64,000 nt of DNA from Athripsodes cinereus (lineage: Eukaryota; Arthropoda; Insecta; Trichoptera; Leptoceridae), in assembly GCA_947579605.1 (NCBI GenBank), contig OX388318.1, positions 7,130,001 through 7,194,000 of the forward strand, given 5' to 3'. The first letter of the stretch is position 1. Each line of letters starts with the position of its first letter. The notes under the pieces were generated by a model, which made no database searches, was not told the origin of the DNA, and saw nothing but the letters and a program-made list of their open reading frames with translations. Both the position numbers and the translations under genes were made by a program. Below are positions 34,641-46,909 of the stretch, one piece after another.

Positions 34641-35789
34641 GATACAAAACAATGAAAACTTAATGACTACAAATTGACTACAGTGACTAAAAAAACTTAA
34701 TGACTACAATGACTAAAAATTAAATTAAATTATAAAATAAACATTAAATTAAATTTGTATATATAATTTGTATTTTATATCAGTAAATAAAAAGTTTATT
34801 CGTGTGAAATGTTGTGAAATTGACATTATCGACTTAGAATCAAGAAAAGCCTATGGATTATTCGTCAAAATTACTCTGTAATTAGAATTATGCATAAATT
34901 TATAGAGCGTCGAAATGTGAATATAATATCATGTATTGTAGAATATATTATAATAGTTTAAACTATAATACAAATCACATAGCAACTAAACTAGTTACGT
35001 TTAAAAAATTAGGGGTTCGTGTAACGGAAGAGATTGAGTATCATAAAATTAGAGAGCATTTTGCTCTAAATATTAATAGGATGACATCATACATATATCT
35101 GGTGATCTGTAATGCCTATCTGTCGGTGGCTGGGAGGTGTTCGCGTGAGGTGGAAATTCGGAGATACCCTCAGGCGGCCAGGTGGCGTACACACAGGAAG
35201 CCGACCACGGGCTACCATTCAATTATCTTGTAATCTTGTTGTAAGGACCGGTCCAGCACATGACTCATCGACCATGATTCATCGTTAAATTTAGATTTTC
35301 ACGTGCTGTTTGAAAATTCAATCGTTTTCCTGATAATTTTGGTGAATTATTCTTTAGTCATGTCGCGTGAATTTCGTACGATGTTTTTGTTTGAATTTAA
35401 GCAGTCGTAAAAATATCTTACGATTTACAAGACAATGAAGATTGACGAGAATTCTTTATAAACAAGAAACTATAACAAGTTTTATCTTTTGTTTTTTTCT
35501 ATCTGTTTAATTTTTTAATATACTCGTAAATAACGTATTTAATAGAGGAAATTTTTTGCTGCGGTCGGTTTTTCCTTAGATTCATCATACCATATTTTGA
35601 AACCTAGTCGTATAAAAAAATCACAAAAATTTTCATTAACGAATAATATTTCCGTAAAATTCTTTAAACAAGTAGCCCATACAACTTGATTGTAGATTTT
35701 TTTATTGCAAATTGCGAAATACGTATGACGTAAATTTGCGGCTCTCTATTTTTCAGTTACCTAATAAACTTCTCTTCCATTAATTCATT
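34641..35789. other. AT-rich non-coding DNA containing one GC-rich patch
   Basis: The patch at about 35095-35280 (TATCTGTCGGTGGCTGGGAG, CGGCCAGGTGGCGTACACAC, GACCACGGGCTACCATTC) stands out by composition but translates to nothing I recognise. It crosses the end of a 100-codon frame (34931-35233). It could be a fragment of an unrecognised element or an exon. Confidence 0.3.
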
Positions 35790-35990
35790 CATACCGTCAC
35801 ATCACCTCTCACAAGTGGGGCAGGTAAAATTCAGAATGAGTAACATATCTGTTCATCGCTAAATGGAAGATATAAAATGTATTGATACATGGTATTTTAA
35901 GGATACCTATATTTTACAGAACACACGAACACTTAGAGAAAAGAGTGGGATATTTATTATTTGTCGGAGATTTCACAGGATTTAAAATAT
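35790..35990 (-). repeat. Family A repeat, copy A10
   Basis: Minus orientation, beginning at ATACCGTCACATCACCTCTC and ACAAGTGGGGCAGGTAA, then TTCATCGCTAAATGGAAGAT, TTTTACAGAACACACGAACA, GAAAAGAGTGGGATA and a degraded end near 35990. The GGGGTAGCC core is altered to GGGGCAGG. Confidence 0.6.
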
Positions 35991-37639
35991 TTGTTTATGA
36001 TTTTTTTATTGTAAATTGATCACAAAAAAATCCATAGAAGGTATATATTTTAATTAAATACACATATAGAGGGTGAATTTATCGCAAAGGTGCGATTTAT
36101 TCGAACTAACCCAAAGAACTAAGTTTTTTTTTTAAATTTCAAGATGGAATCGGAATCGGTTCGGTTTCATAAGTAAATAGCTTTGAGTTTTTCTAATAAA
36201 TCTTCGATAATTACAATGTTTATATTTAATACATGTAGTAGTTAGGTGGTGTGGTGGTCGATATTAAATAACTCGTTAGCGAGTTTGGAGCAATAAATTA
36301 AACAAAAAATCACTAATCATTATAATCATTGATTACATATTGCACTAAAACGATAAGCCGATTACCTTAAGCCGTTAAAATACGTACAGTGTGATTCTGT
36401 AAAAATTAAAAAAAGAATCCTATCTACCTATTTCGCAACTTTTTGTGTATTCTCCATATTAGAAGAATTAAAAACTTTATCTTTTTTTATACACATTTCT
36501 TATTTCGTTAATTTAATATTTTTTCTTCTCTTACTGAGACATTTTCAATGCCATTTCTACGTTTTGACAGTAAAACTGAGATGGATATCTATAATAACTT
36601 ATGGAAGCCAAATGGTTCAAAAAAGGGAAAAAATACAAGTAATTGTTAAAATTGGAATTTGATAGGGGTCAAGTGAAAATAAGTACCAAATACCAAACAG
36701 TAAATAATAAAATTTTAATTGCGGACAGCGTTTACATGATGTACTCGAACGTTGCAAACCTTAATCACAAGATAATGATTGTTTATTAATAGATAAAAAA
36801 TCAACGTCTATTGCTATAAGGCTCATTACAGAATTTGTTAAAAATGCACATGTTTTCATCTCCTAATAACGAGTAAAAATATTCAGTATGCATATTTTAA
36901 CACTGAATAAAATGAAGCGACCAAAGTGAGACAAGATTTTTGGCATACTATTTTTTTAATCATATTTTTGAGAGGTCAATTGCAATTGAAGCAGTGGATG
37001 TCTAGCATTATTATTTATATAATATAATAGCGAAATAATGATTTATTAAGTATAATGTAGATATCAAATTATAATAATATTTTTGAGGGTTTGATACTTA
37101 CATATCTCGCTAAAGATAAAAATAAACTTTGAACACGCTGACGCAATGTCAATGTGTAAATGCAACATTATACATAGAAGGTATAATATAATTAATATAA
37201 TAATAAGTAAAATGTTTGTTAGCAAAGCTTCAGGCTACGATTTCTTTAATTCAAACTATAATGTTATGTAGATTTAAATAATAATATGTGATTATTTTTT
37301 TATTAAATACTGTCGGAAATTCACGAATGCAAAATATATTTACGAAATTATGGAATATTCATTATTTTTATCTGTTAAATCACATATGCACGTTTACACA
37401 TCATACCCATATTGAATCTGGAGGAACACATATTGAAATAGCATAGATCAAAAATTACATACATGTAGGTATACCTAATAAAATGAAAAATACATAATAT
37501 AAACCAGGCAGTTAATATGTTGATAAAGTATAACTAAAACGAAAACACCTAAGAAAATGTGGCAATTTCAATCGACTTTATTTTATCTTCCTGCCAGCTT
37601 TCAAGAGCTTCTATTATTGTCATCGGGAAAATGTAAAAT
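35991..37639. other. AT-rich non-coding DNA
   Basis: Nothing recognised. Confidence 0.4.
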
Positions 37640-38705
37640 TAAGTGTTATATGACACCACTCATTAAAGACCTACATTGGCTGAGAGTCCCAGAGAGAGAG
37701 TGGAGTTTAAGCTTTGTCTCACGGTCCACAAGGCCTTAAGGGGCCCCTTTAGCAAAAACGATAAAACATTATATTTTCAACAAATTTGGTACACAAACTC
37801 TAAAAACTTGTTGACCCTGCAAACATTTTGATTTGATAAAATATGAAAACAAATATTAAATACCAATATCAAACTTTAACTTTTAAAAAAAACTTGATTT
37901 TAGCTTCATAGTATTCGTTTATAAAAAAGCATATTTCTAAAAATCGAATTCGGGGGTGTGTTTGGTACATAAACGCACGAGAATCCTACAAATTTTCATA
38001 TAATTGTTTTAATATTGAGAATATTTAGATAGTTATTACAATTATAGAACAAAAAAAATCTACTTTTATTTTTGTTTTTTTCATGGATATTGACCGACTT
38101 AAAAAATATTTTTTTTGATAAAATTTCTCATATTTTGAAACCAAAAATCACCACATGAACTCAATTTTTTGTATACTAAAAAAAGTTTGCTAAAATCTGT
38201 AGTATTTATAGGTTTGATAGGATGAATAAAAAATATATATATTTTACAAATAATTTGTATTTTGATATAACAAAGAGTACCTAAATAAATCTCGTTAGTC
38301 TGCGATTTATTTATTTTTTAGTAAAAAACTAATATTGGTAATAAATATTTGATTTTTTATTTTATCAAATCAATATGTTCGCAAGGGTCAACAAGTTTTG
38401 ACAGTTTTTCTATCAAATTTGTTGAAAATAGAATATTTTACCGTTTTTGCTAAACGGGGCCCTTAAGCGGCACGGCATCTCAATGCCTCCATGAAATCTA
38501 TTCCGTCTATGAAACTCTGAGGCGACAATTTGTAGAAACCAATAGGGTAAAAAAACTCCAAATTCGCAGAGAGGAGCTTCAACGTCGCGGGGCCAACTGC
38601 TCGGAGCAGATTACCATCGGATCTAAAACAGAACCAACCTACCACCACATCCAGGAGCAAGTTAAAAACATTGTTATTCAGAAGAAATTACGGAGCTCTT
38701 GAGAT
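37640..38705 (+). pseudogene. CR1/Jockey-like LINE RT remnant interrupted by an inserted TTAA element
   Basis: The left piece (37640-37739) encodes IKDLHWLRVPERE and, after a frame change, VEFKLCLTVHKAL, a known thumb-region signature of CR1/Jockey-type RTs (LHWLPV.eRi.FKl...v.KAL.G.aP.YL). The right piece (38463-38705) continues in register with SGTASQCLHE and later RSFNVAGPTARSRLPSDL and SRSKLKTLLFRRNYG, the C-terminal GPR-WN-LP / LK..LF signature with mutations. The two pieces join directly if the inserted element and one TTAA are removed. Several frameshifts remain, so the remnant was probably old. Confidence 0.65.
37740..38462. mobile_element. piggyBac-like non-autonomous element (TTAA target site, long inverted repeats)
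   Basis: TTAA at 37736-37739 and again at 38463-38466 flanks a 723-bp insert. Its ends are inverted: the left begins GGGGCCCCTTTAGCAAAAAC and the right end, reverse-complemented, begins GGGCCCCGTTTAGCAAAAAC. The match continues through ATATTTTCAACAAATTTG and CTTGTTGACCC to about 140 bases, with indels. The interior is A/T-rich and non-coding. TTAA duplication is diagnostic of piggyBac-type transposition in insects. The G-rich terminus differs from the canonical C-run end, so the subfamily is uncertain. Confidence 0.75.
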
Positions 38706-39734
38706 GGTCACCGATTGCCGTCACAGACAAAGCGTCAATTAAACCGAAATTAAACATAACGCCGAGAACAGAATTTAATGAAGTTGCTAGTCTTTCACAT
38801 CAAATAAATCAAGTTTAATTCCTAAACATGGAGTTTTAGTTTTGATATCTTATCAATAGGAACTGAATTACCTCTGTCTTCTCCTCCATAACATTCTATG
38901 CAGTGACTTCACAGAACACCTCATGTATTGTACATACGGATACAAATCCGTGAGCAGCAGTGAATAATGATGGTGAATCACCTTCATATTGCAAATTTAC
39001 AGAAAAGAGATGGGTCACCATTCCCAAAATCCCAAATAACTTTAAACTAAATAAAGGTGATGTCAACAGTCACGCAAATATATTAAGAATTTTTTGAGAT
39101 TTATTCATTGATACAGAGAATTATTTAAACACTGAAGAAGAAGCTTTTAAAAAAAATCTGTTCCATTTTTTCAAAGTCAAAGTTACTTTGTCTATTGCAG
39201 CTATGTAGATGATAACAATATAACGTACAGGTACTGTCTATTGTGATACGTGACAAAATAACAGGAGCAGTGATTGACCTAAATAGTTAATCAATATTGC
39301 ATATTACGTTTGGTCAGTCTATCTGTGTCCTTAATACTTAATAATAATAATACCAACAACAATGAATTAACGACGGCTGCTCCAGTACAATTACTACAAT
39401 AGACAATGCAGTATAAAGCTGTGATTTATCACGGTAAAGAACATCAACGCATGGATCTTCATAAAAACACTCGAATTTTCATTAAATGGATTTACAAATG
39501 TAACCTCTACCTGTAAATGTGCAGAATTAGCTATGTGACAGTTTCAGAATATATTCAATTTAAGGCATAAACTATGAAATGTTTTGGGAGTATTTTATGA
39601 AATAAAGTGACAGATTAGTACAAAGCAGATCAAAAAATTTCAATATAAATATAACATTTTTGTAAAAAGGATAATTTAACGAAAAAAAAATATTTTTCTC
39701 TAAAACACAATTATTTTCTTCAAAAGGACATATT
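38706..39734. other. AT-rich non-coding DNA
   Basis: Nothing recognised. Confidence 0.4.
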
Positions 39735-39790
39735 TAACCACGTGCCAAAAAGATCTACATTATCTCAGTAAGTGGGGTAGCCAGCGGAAT
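39735..39790 (-). repeat. Family A fragment A11
   Basis: CACGTGCCAAAAAGATCTAC is followed by AGTAAGTGGGGTAGCCAGCG, the 3' core of family A in minus orientation. Confidence 0.4.
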
Positions 39791-40504
39791 GAATGTTTTA
39801 TAAGCGAACACATAATAAAATATTGTTTCAGTGAAATCGAATATGAAATTTTACTACATGTATATATGTAGCAATTCATTAATTGTATTTTTGGAGTGTT
39901 TAAACAGAGTTTTTAAATAATAACATTGATACCAGTGATAAGTCGATAAAATTCTATCTTAGTTAATAAAAAAAACAACGATTTATTTGTCTAGACTGGA
40001 AAAAAAAACAAAAAAACAAAACATGCGGATAGCGGCTGTTATACAATCAGAATAGTAAACAAATAAATTATATAAAAATATTTATATTAAATCAAACAGT
40101 TCCGCATATTGCATTATATCAACAAGACAGTATTGGAAGCTAGTTAACTGTAGAACATTAATTGAAATTTATAAAAAATAATTTAATTTAACCAATAAAA
40201 ATAAAGAAAAGATTGCAAGCAGAGGACCTGTACAAATTTTGTATGAAGCGAAAACAAAACCATTTTTAGCAATGGGGGTAAATAGTGCCCGATAATATTT
40301 TGCATAGTAGGTAAATGTGAAAAAATATGTGTACAGGATGAAAGTTTGCTTTCTTTCCTTATCTACAAGAGTTGATATATGAGAGTATAGAAGAAGAGCT
40401 AGATAGAATGTATTTTTTCTATATTGAATGTACAGACGGGACTAGACTTTTTATGTTAGTAACTATTTATATTCGTATGATAAAAAGTTCAGTATTTCCA
40501 CAAT

Positions 40505-40660
40505 TTGTTAAGAACAAGGGGTCCGTGGTTCGATCCCAGGTGCCGGCAAACTCATCTTTCACGGCACAAGCTTTTAGCTTAGTGTGAAAGGTGTATAAGG
40601 TTTATTTGGGTTTTGTTATAAACATAACAAAATCCAGATATATCTTTTTTTTTTAAATAT
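40505..40660 (+). mobile_element. tRNA-derived SINE (family S1), copy 3, 5'-truncated
   Basis: Plus-oriented copy. It starts within the tRNA-like head (AACAAGGGGTCCGTGGTTCG, then ATCCCAGGTGCCGGCAAACT) with an intact B box GGTTCGATCCC. The shared body follows (ACAAGCTTTTAGCTTAGTGT, GAAAGGTGTATAAGG), ending CCAGATATATC with a T-rich then AAA end. The A box is missing. Confidence 0.65.
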
Positions 40661-41740
40661 GGAAACACTTTTCAAATTTCTACCTCTAAATCCCCCCCAC
40701 CCCCTCCCACATCGCATATTATAGGAATTCATATTTCATGGTCTCATCATTTTTGTATATCAATTTTAGACATTAACTAGCTTTCATTTTGCAGACATGC
40801 AGTGCTTTTTTGCATACGTGTAAAGCACTCCGCTGGAATATACTTACCTAAAAACAAAACCTTAGATGTACTGTAACTCTCACTATTACATGAAATATTT
40901 CGATAGGAGGCAGACTATTTTAAAAGCTCACTCCAAAGTTAATCAAAATCTCAAATGTTGATACAAAACGTCTAGCGATGGTAATTCTATTATAAAAAAT
41001 GAAGAACACAAATAAAGATTGTCTTTTTATGGTATTCATTAATCAGAGGCATTTAGCATCAAGTTCAACTATCAAACTTTTGTGAAATCATCTATGTGTT
41101 TCAATTTGTTACGATTAAGCATGAAAACCGTGTAAAATCAGCTTCATTTATTTATAGTTTTTAAAATTTATTCGCTACTTTTTTATGTCAATTCACAGTT
41201 GTATGTTGGTATAAAGAACAAAACAAATAACGGTTTCCTGTGACAGAATATAATAAATAAAAATGTAGATAGTAAATCTAAACGGTCGAAAAATGCAAAT
41301 AATATACCTACACCAAATTCAGGTCTTGTGTGAAAAAGCGGCAAACATCACATGACGATAAAAGTTATAAGATGCATTTAGTAGTGTGCATATGTGTTAC
41401 TTATATATATTATTATTATTGTGTGCGGTTATAATAAAGAATTATTGTATGCAAATGATCAGGAAATTGATCGTTACATCGCAAGATAAACGCTTCCGTT
41501 TATTGCATGCTTAAATCTTATCAACAGCCATAAGTTCCATCTTGTAATCTTGCAACGTTCGTTTCACCGTAAAATACGCCGGGCAAAAATAAACTCGAAA
41601 CTAGATAAATCAAAATAACATTTCCTGTCTTAATTGTTCCTCAAGTCGTTGTCGTCTAATAGAAAATAGCCCTCATTTACTTTTTATTCAGAAATGTATG
41701 TAGATTTAGGCGATCGAATATTACTATTAGTACATAAAAT
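40661..41740. other. AT-rich non-coding DNA
   Basis: Nothing recognised. Confidence 0.4.
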
Positions 41741-41857
41741 ACTACTACTATACTATACTATACCCTCACGCCATGTCCCAGGAGGGGTAGGCAGAGAGAA
41801 CGGAACGCCATATAGATCTATCCTTACATACTTCTTTCGCTTCCTCTACATACATCC

Positions 41858-42002
41858 ATTTTTTTTTTAATTTATAAATTATAATTTATTTGTTTTACAA
41901 AATATTTAAAATAATGTGACATTATGTTTCGGCTGCAATGCCATAATCATACTAAAGTGCTTTGTCTTGCAGGTGTGAATAAAATCACAAATAAAATCAT
42001 AG
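41858..42002 (-). mobile_element. Small retro-insertion inside the RTE LINE
   Basis: Flanked by TACATACATCC (41847-41857) and TACATTCATCC (42003-42013), an 11-bp duplication with one mismatch. Read on the minus strand the insert ends in about ten A residues. Its body includes GATTATGGCATTGCAGCCGA and AACATAATGTCACATTA, typical of a short 3' UTR end of another LINE. Its parent was not found in the window. Confidence 0.6.
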
Positions 42003-43170
42003 TACATTCATCCAGTTTCTCATACATGCACGCCGATTTCTCTTACTCAGCACGCGTCCGTCCTTAAGAATTTGGTCCACGTGATCAAGCCACGTGGTTC
42101 TTGGACGTCCGCGCTTCCTCACACCCCTTCTTTCAGATAAATACATCCTCTTCGTCATCCTTTCATCTTGCATTCGCTCAACATGTCCAAACCATCTCAA
42201 TTTGTTTACACGCATTCTGTCCACAACACTCCTCTCACATCCGCTCATTCTCCTGATATCCTCATTCTTCACTCTATCTCGCAACGTTTTACCAACCATT
42301 CTTCTCAGTGAACGCATCTCCACAGCATTTATTCCACTCTCATCCTTTTTCAACCACGTCCAAGTTTCGCTTGCATACATAAGTGTCGGTACCAGAATGG
42401 TATTGTGCACTAGCATTTTTGCCATGTTCGACACACTGCTATTGCTAACAATGGGTCGAAGTGCACCATTCACTCTAGCACCGGCGACATTTCTTCTTTC
42501 AATGTCCTTATCAAATCTTCCATCCCTCGCAAACAGACTTCCCAAATAGACATACTCATTCACTTGCTCTAAACAATCATCGTCAACCTTTATTTCACAT
42601 ACCGTTCTTTCTCTCTCTCTTTCAAACACCATTACTTTCGTCTTCGCGACATTCATTTTTAACCCATTTGCACTACAGCTATCATACACACACGACACAA
42701 TGTCTTGTAAATCACTTTCATTCTCAGCCATTAAGACTAAATCGTCTGCATACATCAAAGCATTCACTCGATTTCCATTCAGTTCAACACCTACATTCAT
42801 CCCTTTCAAAGGTCGCATACAGAAGTCAAAAAATAGATTGAATAGCCACGGAGACATAACACAACCTTGCTTCACTCCTTTAGTGAGGGTAAACCACTCC
42901 GAGAGGGTATTGTTTACCCTCACACAAGCGGAACTCCCCATGTAAAGTGACGATATTGCGCGTATCAACTGTGTACTAACTCCATACTCCGACAGCACGC
43001 GCCACAGTCTTTCTCGGTCCACACGATCATATGCCTTCTCCAAGTCAACAAACGCGCAAAAAAGCTTCTGGTGTTTACCCAAAAACTTTTCTACAATCAT
43101 CCTTAGGGAAAAGATCTGATCGGCACACCCTCTACCATTTAAAAAATCTCCTTGCGCATCCCATACCTTA
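41997..43170 (-). pseudogene. RTE reverse transcriptase, 5'-truncated
   Basis: The open frame (up to 412 codons if read from an ATG at 43235, of which about the first 23 are flanking sequence) covers the RT of an RTE-clade LINE. Motifs, numbered from that ATG: GRGCADQIF (34-42), motif A FVDLEKAYDRV (62-72), motif B VKQGCVMSPWLF (121-132), YADD (162-165), then the thumb and the C-terminal RWFGHVERM, RGRPRTTWLDHVDQ and RRACMRN segments. It ends early (MNVL-stop). The copy at 45907-46125 continues with EEAKEVCKDRSVWRSV and PTWDTA, so the normal end was lost to the inserted fragment. The endonuclease domain and RT start are missing, so the product could not mobilise itself. Confidence 0.85.
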
Positions 43171-43404
43171 CACTCAGGACATAAAATAATCAATCGAATT
43201 TCAAGATTGTTCGAATAGTGCACAAGTTTATTCAATAAAGGCAGTTATATTATAAATTATTTTCATATAATGTCTTAGCGCAAGCATTGTGAAACAACAA
43301 CTGCACAAGTAGAGTGGATTTTTTTTATATAAATTATTTATTAGTAAACCATTTTCGAAACTAATTTAACTAAAATAGGCTGTTATTTATATTTCAGTCA
43401 TTCA
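43171..43404. other. AT-rich non-coding DNA
   Basis: Nothing recognised. Confidence 0.4.
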
Positions 43405-43487
43405 ACATCTTCCGTTCAGTGATAAGGTATGCCACCAATCCTGATTTTTTTTCTTCTATTGGCACAGAGAAGACAATTTGCAATTCA
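43405..43487 (+). repeat. Family A fragment A12
   Basis: TTCAGTGATAAGGTATGCCA, CCAATCCTGA and TTGGCACAGAGAAGACAATT match the middle of family A in plus orientation. Confidence 0.5.
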
Positions 43488-45896
43488 ATTTGCGTGAAGT
43501 TCAATTAGTAGGAAATGACCGTGATGGTAAGAATGAGGATAATATTTATGAAAGAAAAATAAAATAAACATATCCAACTCTGGTCGAAAATTCACGTACA
43601 ATTATTGATTAAAAATAATGATTATATCGAGTAAGAGTATCAATTCAGTTTATTGACGACAGGTTCATAAGTTAAATGTACATATAAAATCAAATTTAAA
43701 TATGTTTAATATAAATTCATCATTAACAATGTGAGATTTTATAAAAATCTAAAGCGTTATTGATGGATCGTTCGACAGTATTTATTTGTAAATATACCGA
43801 GTAATAAATGCAATAAAAGATTTAGTAGGCATATCATAAGCAGTCAGTCATAATACATTATATATAGATAACATAACAAACACAATGATCAACCTGTAAT
43901 TATCATAATATTTCCGCCATAAAGTTTAAAGATCTTTTATAAGTATAAGAAATAACATTTAATTAAATAGTTATAATTAGTGTAACGTAAAGTATTTCAC
44001 TGTAAACATTATTAAAAAAATCAACTTGCTTCCTGGTTTATCAAACACATAATAAGATTTCATAGTATTACATATTATTATCCTTCTGAATGCAATTTCA
44101 TTTTAATCAATTATTGGTAATTACAGTCTTATAACGGTAATTGTGCTTTTAAAACCTTTCTATCGTCATCTCATAACGAAGGCCAAAAGGATAACGAACC
44201 GAAAATTCAAATACTATCGCCTGATATAAGAATTAATAAATGATATTAAGGATATTATGTTTTGTATCCACTGGCAATACTGCTATCACATCGCTCGTTT
44301 ACCTACGTGATTTTCGTTGTTAATATTATTATTATTTGATTCCGTCGCACAAAAACAAAGATTTATATAAGTACGTTTTTTCCTCAATCATATCAAGAGT
44401 CAAAGACATAATTAATTTTGTTTGGATATACATAACTTGATCCCATGTGAAAATTAGTCATCATAGCGTTAACATTTTATGTCATAGTCACATTGCATTG
44501 TTTACAATCATCTGATTATCTAAAATCTTCGATGAAGGAGTGTTTTAATTAGATATTTTTTACAATACACTGTCATACTATTTTATATAACAATAAGTAT
44601 ACACGCGTATTTACAATTCAATGTACTGTATAGAGGATGAGTTATTCGCTATGTTTTGTATCTACAACAAAGTATTTTTGTACTTTAATTGAAATTTAAA
44701 TGAAGTAATTGAAACCTAATGTCATTGAAAAAACTGTTGACTATTACTGACTAATTAAAAGCTAAAAATACGCAAAAGATAACACGACAATATGTCATAT
44801 AAAGTGAACATGAAAAACTGATAAAATCTTTATACATGCCTGACAAGCTCTAGAAAGTCGGATGTAATATCTATTAAGTTATCTCAACGATCAATATGGA
44901 AATAGTAAAACATCTATATGCAAGTATCTAACTAGTGAAAGATATACAGGTATATATTTACGACATTTCTAATGAAATTGTAAGGATACTTCAATTTGAG
45001 GTGATTACATTAAAAAAATGTTAAAGAAACTATTTAAAGACAAAATTTGGTTTGTTGATACAATACCCTACCAAAGTTGAGACAAGAAAGATACTTATAT
45101 CACAATAAGTTAATGGATGCCTCTTGGATGAAAAAACAATATTTCTAAGAATAAATCATTGCAACAAGACCTGTAAAAGCATTATTCGCGAGGGGCGCTT
45201 ATTAATTGAACAATTATTCCAGTATAAAGATGACGTGATCGATTGAAAATAATTGATCTTTAATAATACATATTAGACGGCGCATTCCTCTGTAAAAGTC
45301 TAATACTAAGAAAAATACTTTAAGAGAATTGTTAATAATAATTCTTTGACGGCCTACGTCATGCTTCTGAAATATGATATTAACAAAAAAGGTTTCAAAT
45401 TGATGTTAGCAAAGCCTACATTATACAGCTCCCGCCAAGGCCTGTCAAATCAAATATCCTTCATATTCAAAATCAGAACAACTTGAAAAAAAACTACACC
45501 AGGCTGGTACGCACCAATAATAATATGGTATGTGGAACAAAAAAGGATTAAAATTTGATCTTATTTATTACAGAGAGGCTGGGTTGGGTTAAGGATGACA
45601 TCATATTGTGAATTTAAAAATATATGCATTATCATAAAATTCGATTTGTTTGTTTTTGAAGTTATTTGATATTGAAACAATGCAACTGTGAGGATATCTG
45701 TTTCAATTTCTTGGAACTTGGAAAAAAAAATATTTTATCTATTTTAGAGAGACAGAGAGATAAATTTAATATTGATACATTGTCTATACAAGGTTTTCGC
45801 TGAGATCTTTGGAAGTCAAAAGGAATAAAAAAAAGACTGAAGGTCGCCCTTGAAGATAGATGACACAATGTGGCAGCAAAAAGGAAGTATCATATT
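43488..45896. other. AT-rich non-coding DNA
   Basis: No gene or repeat recognised in 2.4 kb. The only sizeable open frame (45662-45868, minus) has no motif. Confidence 0.4.
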
Positions 45897-46318
45897 TACT
45901 ATACCCTCACGCCGTGTCCCAAGTGGGGTAGGCAGAGAGAACGGAACGCCAAACAGATCTATCTTTACACACTTCCTTCGCTTCCTCCACATTCACACAG
46001 TTTCTCATACACGCACGTCGGTTCCTCTTACTCAACACGCGGCCGTCCTTGAGAATTTGATCCACGTGATCAAGCCACGTGGTTCTCGGACGCCCGCGTT
46101 TCCTCACACCCTTTCTTTCAGACAAGTATAATTATCCTCTTTGTCATTCTTACCTCGTTCATTCGTTCAACATGCCCAAACCACCGTAGTTTATTCACGC
46201 GCATTCTGTCCACAACACTCCTCTTGCATCCGCTCATTCTTCTAATATCCTCATTCTTCACTCTATCACGCAGCGTTTTACCAACTATTCTTCTCAACGA
46301 TCGCATCTCTACTGTATA
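45897..46318 (-). mobile_element. RTE LINE 3' fragment with the best-preserved C-terminus
   Basis: The minus strand encodes MRSLRRIVGKTLRDRV...GCKRSVVDRMRVNKLR and, after a frameshift near 46118-46135, RGRPRTTWLDHVDQILKDGR and VEEAKEVCKDRSVWRSVLSA, ending PTWDTA-stop just before the tail (plus-strand ACTATACCCTCACGCCGTGT). The ORF therefore ends within about 10 bases of the tail, so the RTE has almost no 3' UTR. It is truncated at the 5' side at the MRSLRR motif and is dead. Confidence 0.8.
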
Positions 46319-46907
46319 TTTTGGCCTGAAAAATTACAATTACAGACAGATCAAACTGAGATTTACATTTACAAAGAAGATGTACATTTAAATGTATACA
46401 AGAGTGCACTTAAATGAATGCAAATTCATTCCATGACATGAGAATAAATAAATATTATACATACCTACTTAGATAATATATACCTATATAAATTCATACG
46501 GAACAGATTTCATGTAGGTATAAACAATATCTATCTTAGACTATAGTATGATGTGTATAATTTGACAAACATTATGATGATAAACTGACTAGACAATTAA
46601 ACAATATTTTATTAGACAAGTCAACATTATAAGGTGATAAAATTAGCTGTCCATTAGGTGGGGCAACAAACCTATCCTAGATCTATAAAAATAGTTTATT
46701 TTGTGCTAACTTATTTTTCCTACAAGAGGCTACTATAGTAAAAAGAGTACCTAAAGGTCTTCCTCTCCATATAAAAAAATAGATATACTCAAAATCACGC
46801 CTTTGCTATAAACTCGTGCTCTGTGTATTGTTTGTATTTAATTTGAATATACTCGAATATCTTTTACGGAGTTTTTGGTTATAAATTTACAGTAAAGAAT
46901 TAATAAA
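46319..46907. other. AT-rich non-coding DNA
   Basis: Nothing recognised. Confidence 0.4.
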
Positions 46908-46909
46908 TA

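Larger units (their letters stand above)
41741..43170 (-). mobile_element. 5'-truncated RTE-type LINE
   Basis: The minus strand carries the RT and C-terminus of an RTE-like ORF, a short end segment (CTCTCTGCCTACCC... then CATGGCGTGAGGG) and a TATAG/TAG-type microsatellite tail on the left (plus-strand ACTACTACTATACTATAC at 41741-41764). RTE elements are known for short tandem-repeat tails instead of poly(A). A 145-bp insertion (41858-42002) disrupts the last codons. The N-terminal endonuclease is absent. Related 3' fragments lie at 4640-5010, 18858-19090 and 45897-46318. Confidence 0.8.

Noticed and set aside
42094..42945. Plus-strand frames of 151 and 81 codons
   Set aside because: They are antisense shadows of the RTE reverse transcriptase on the minus strand.
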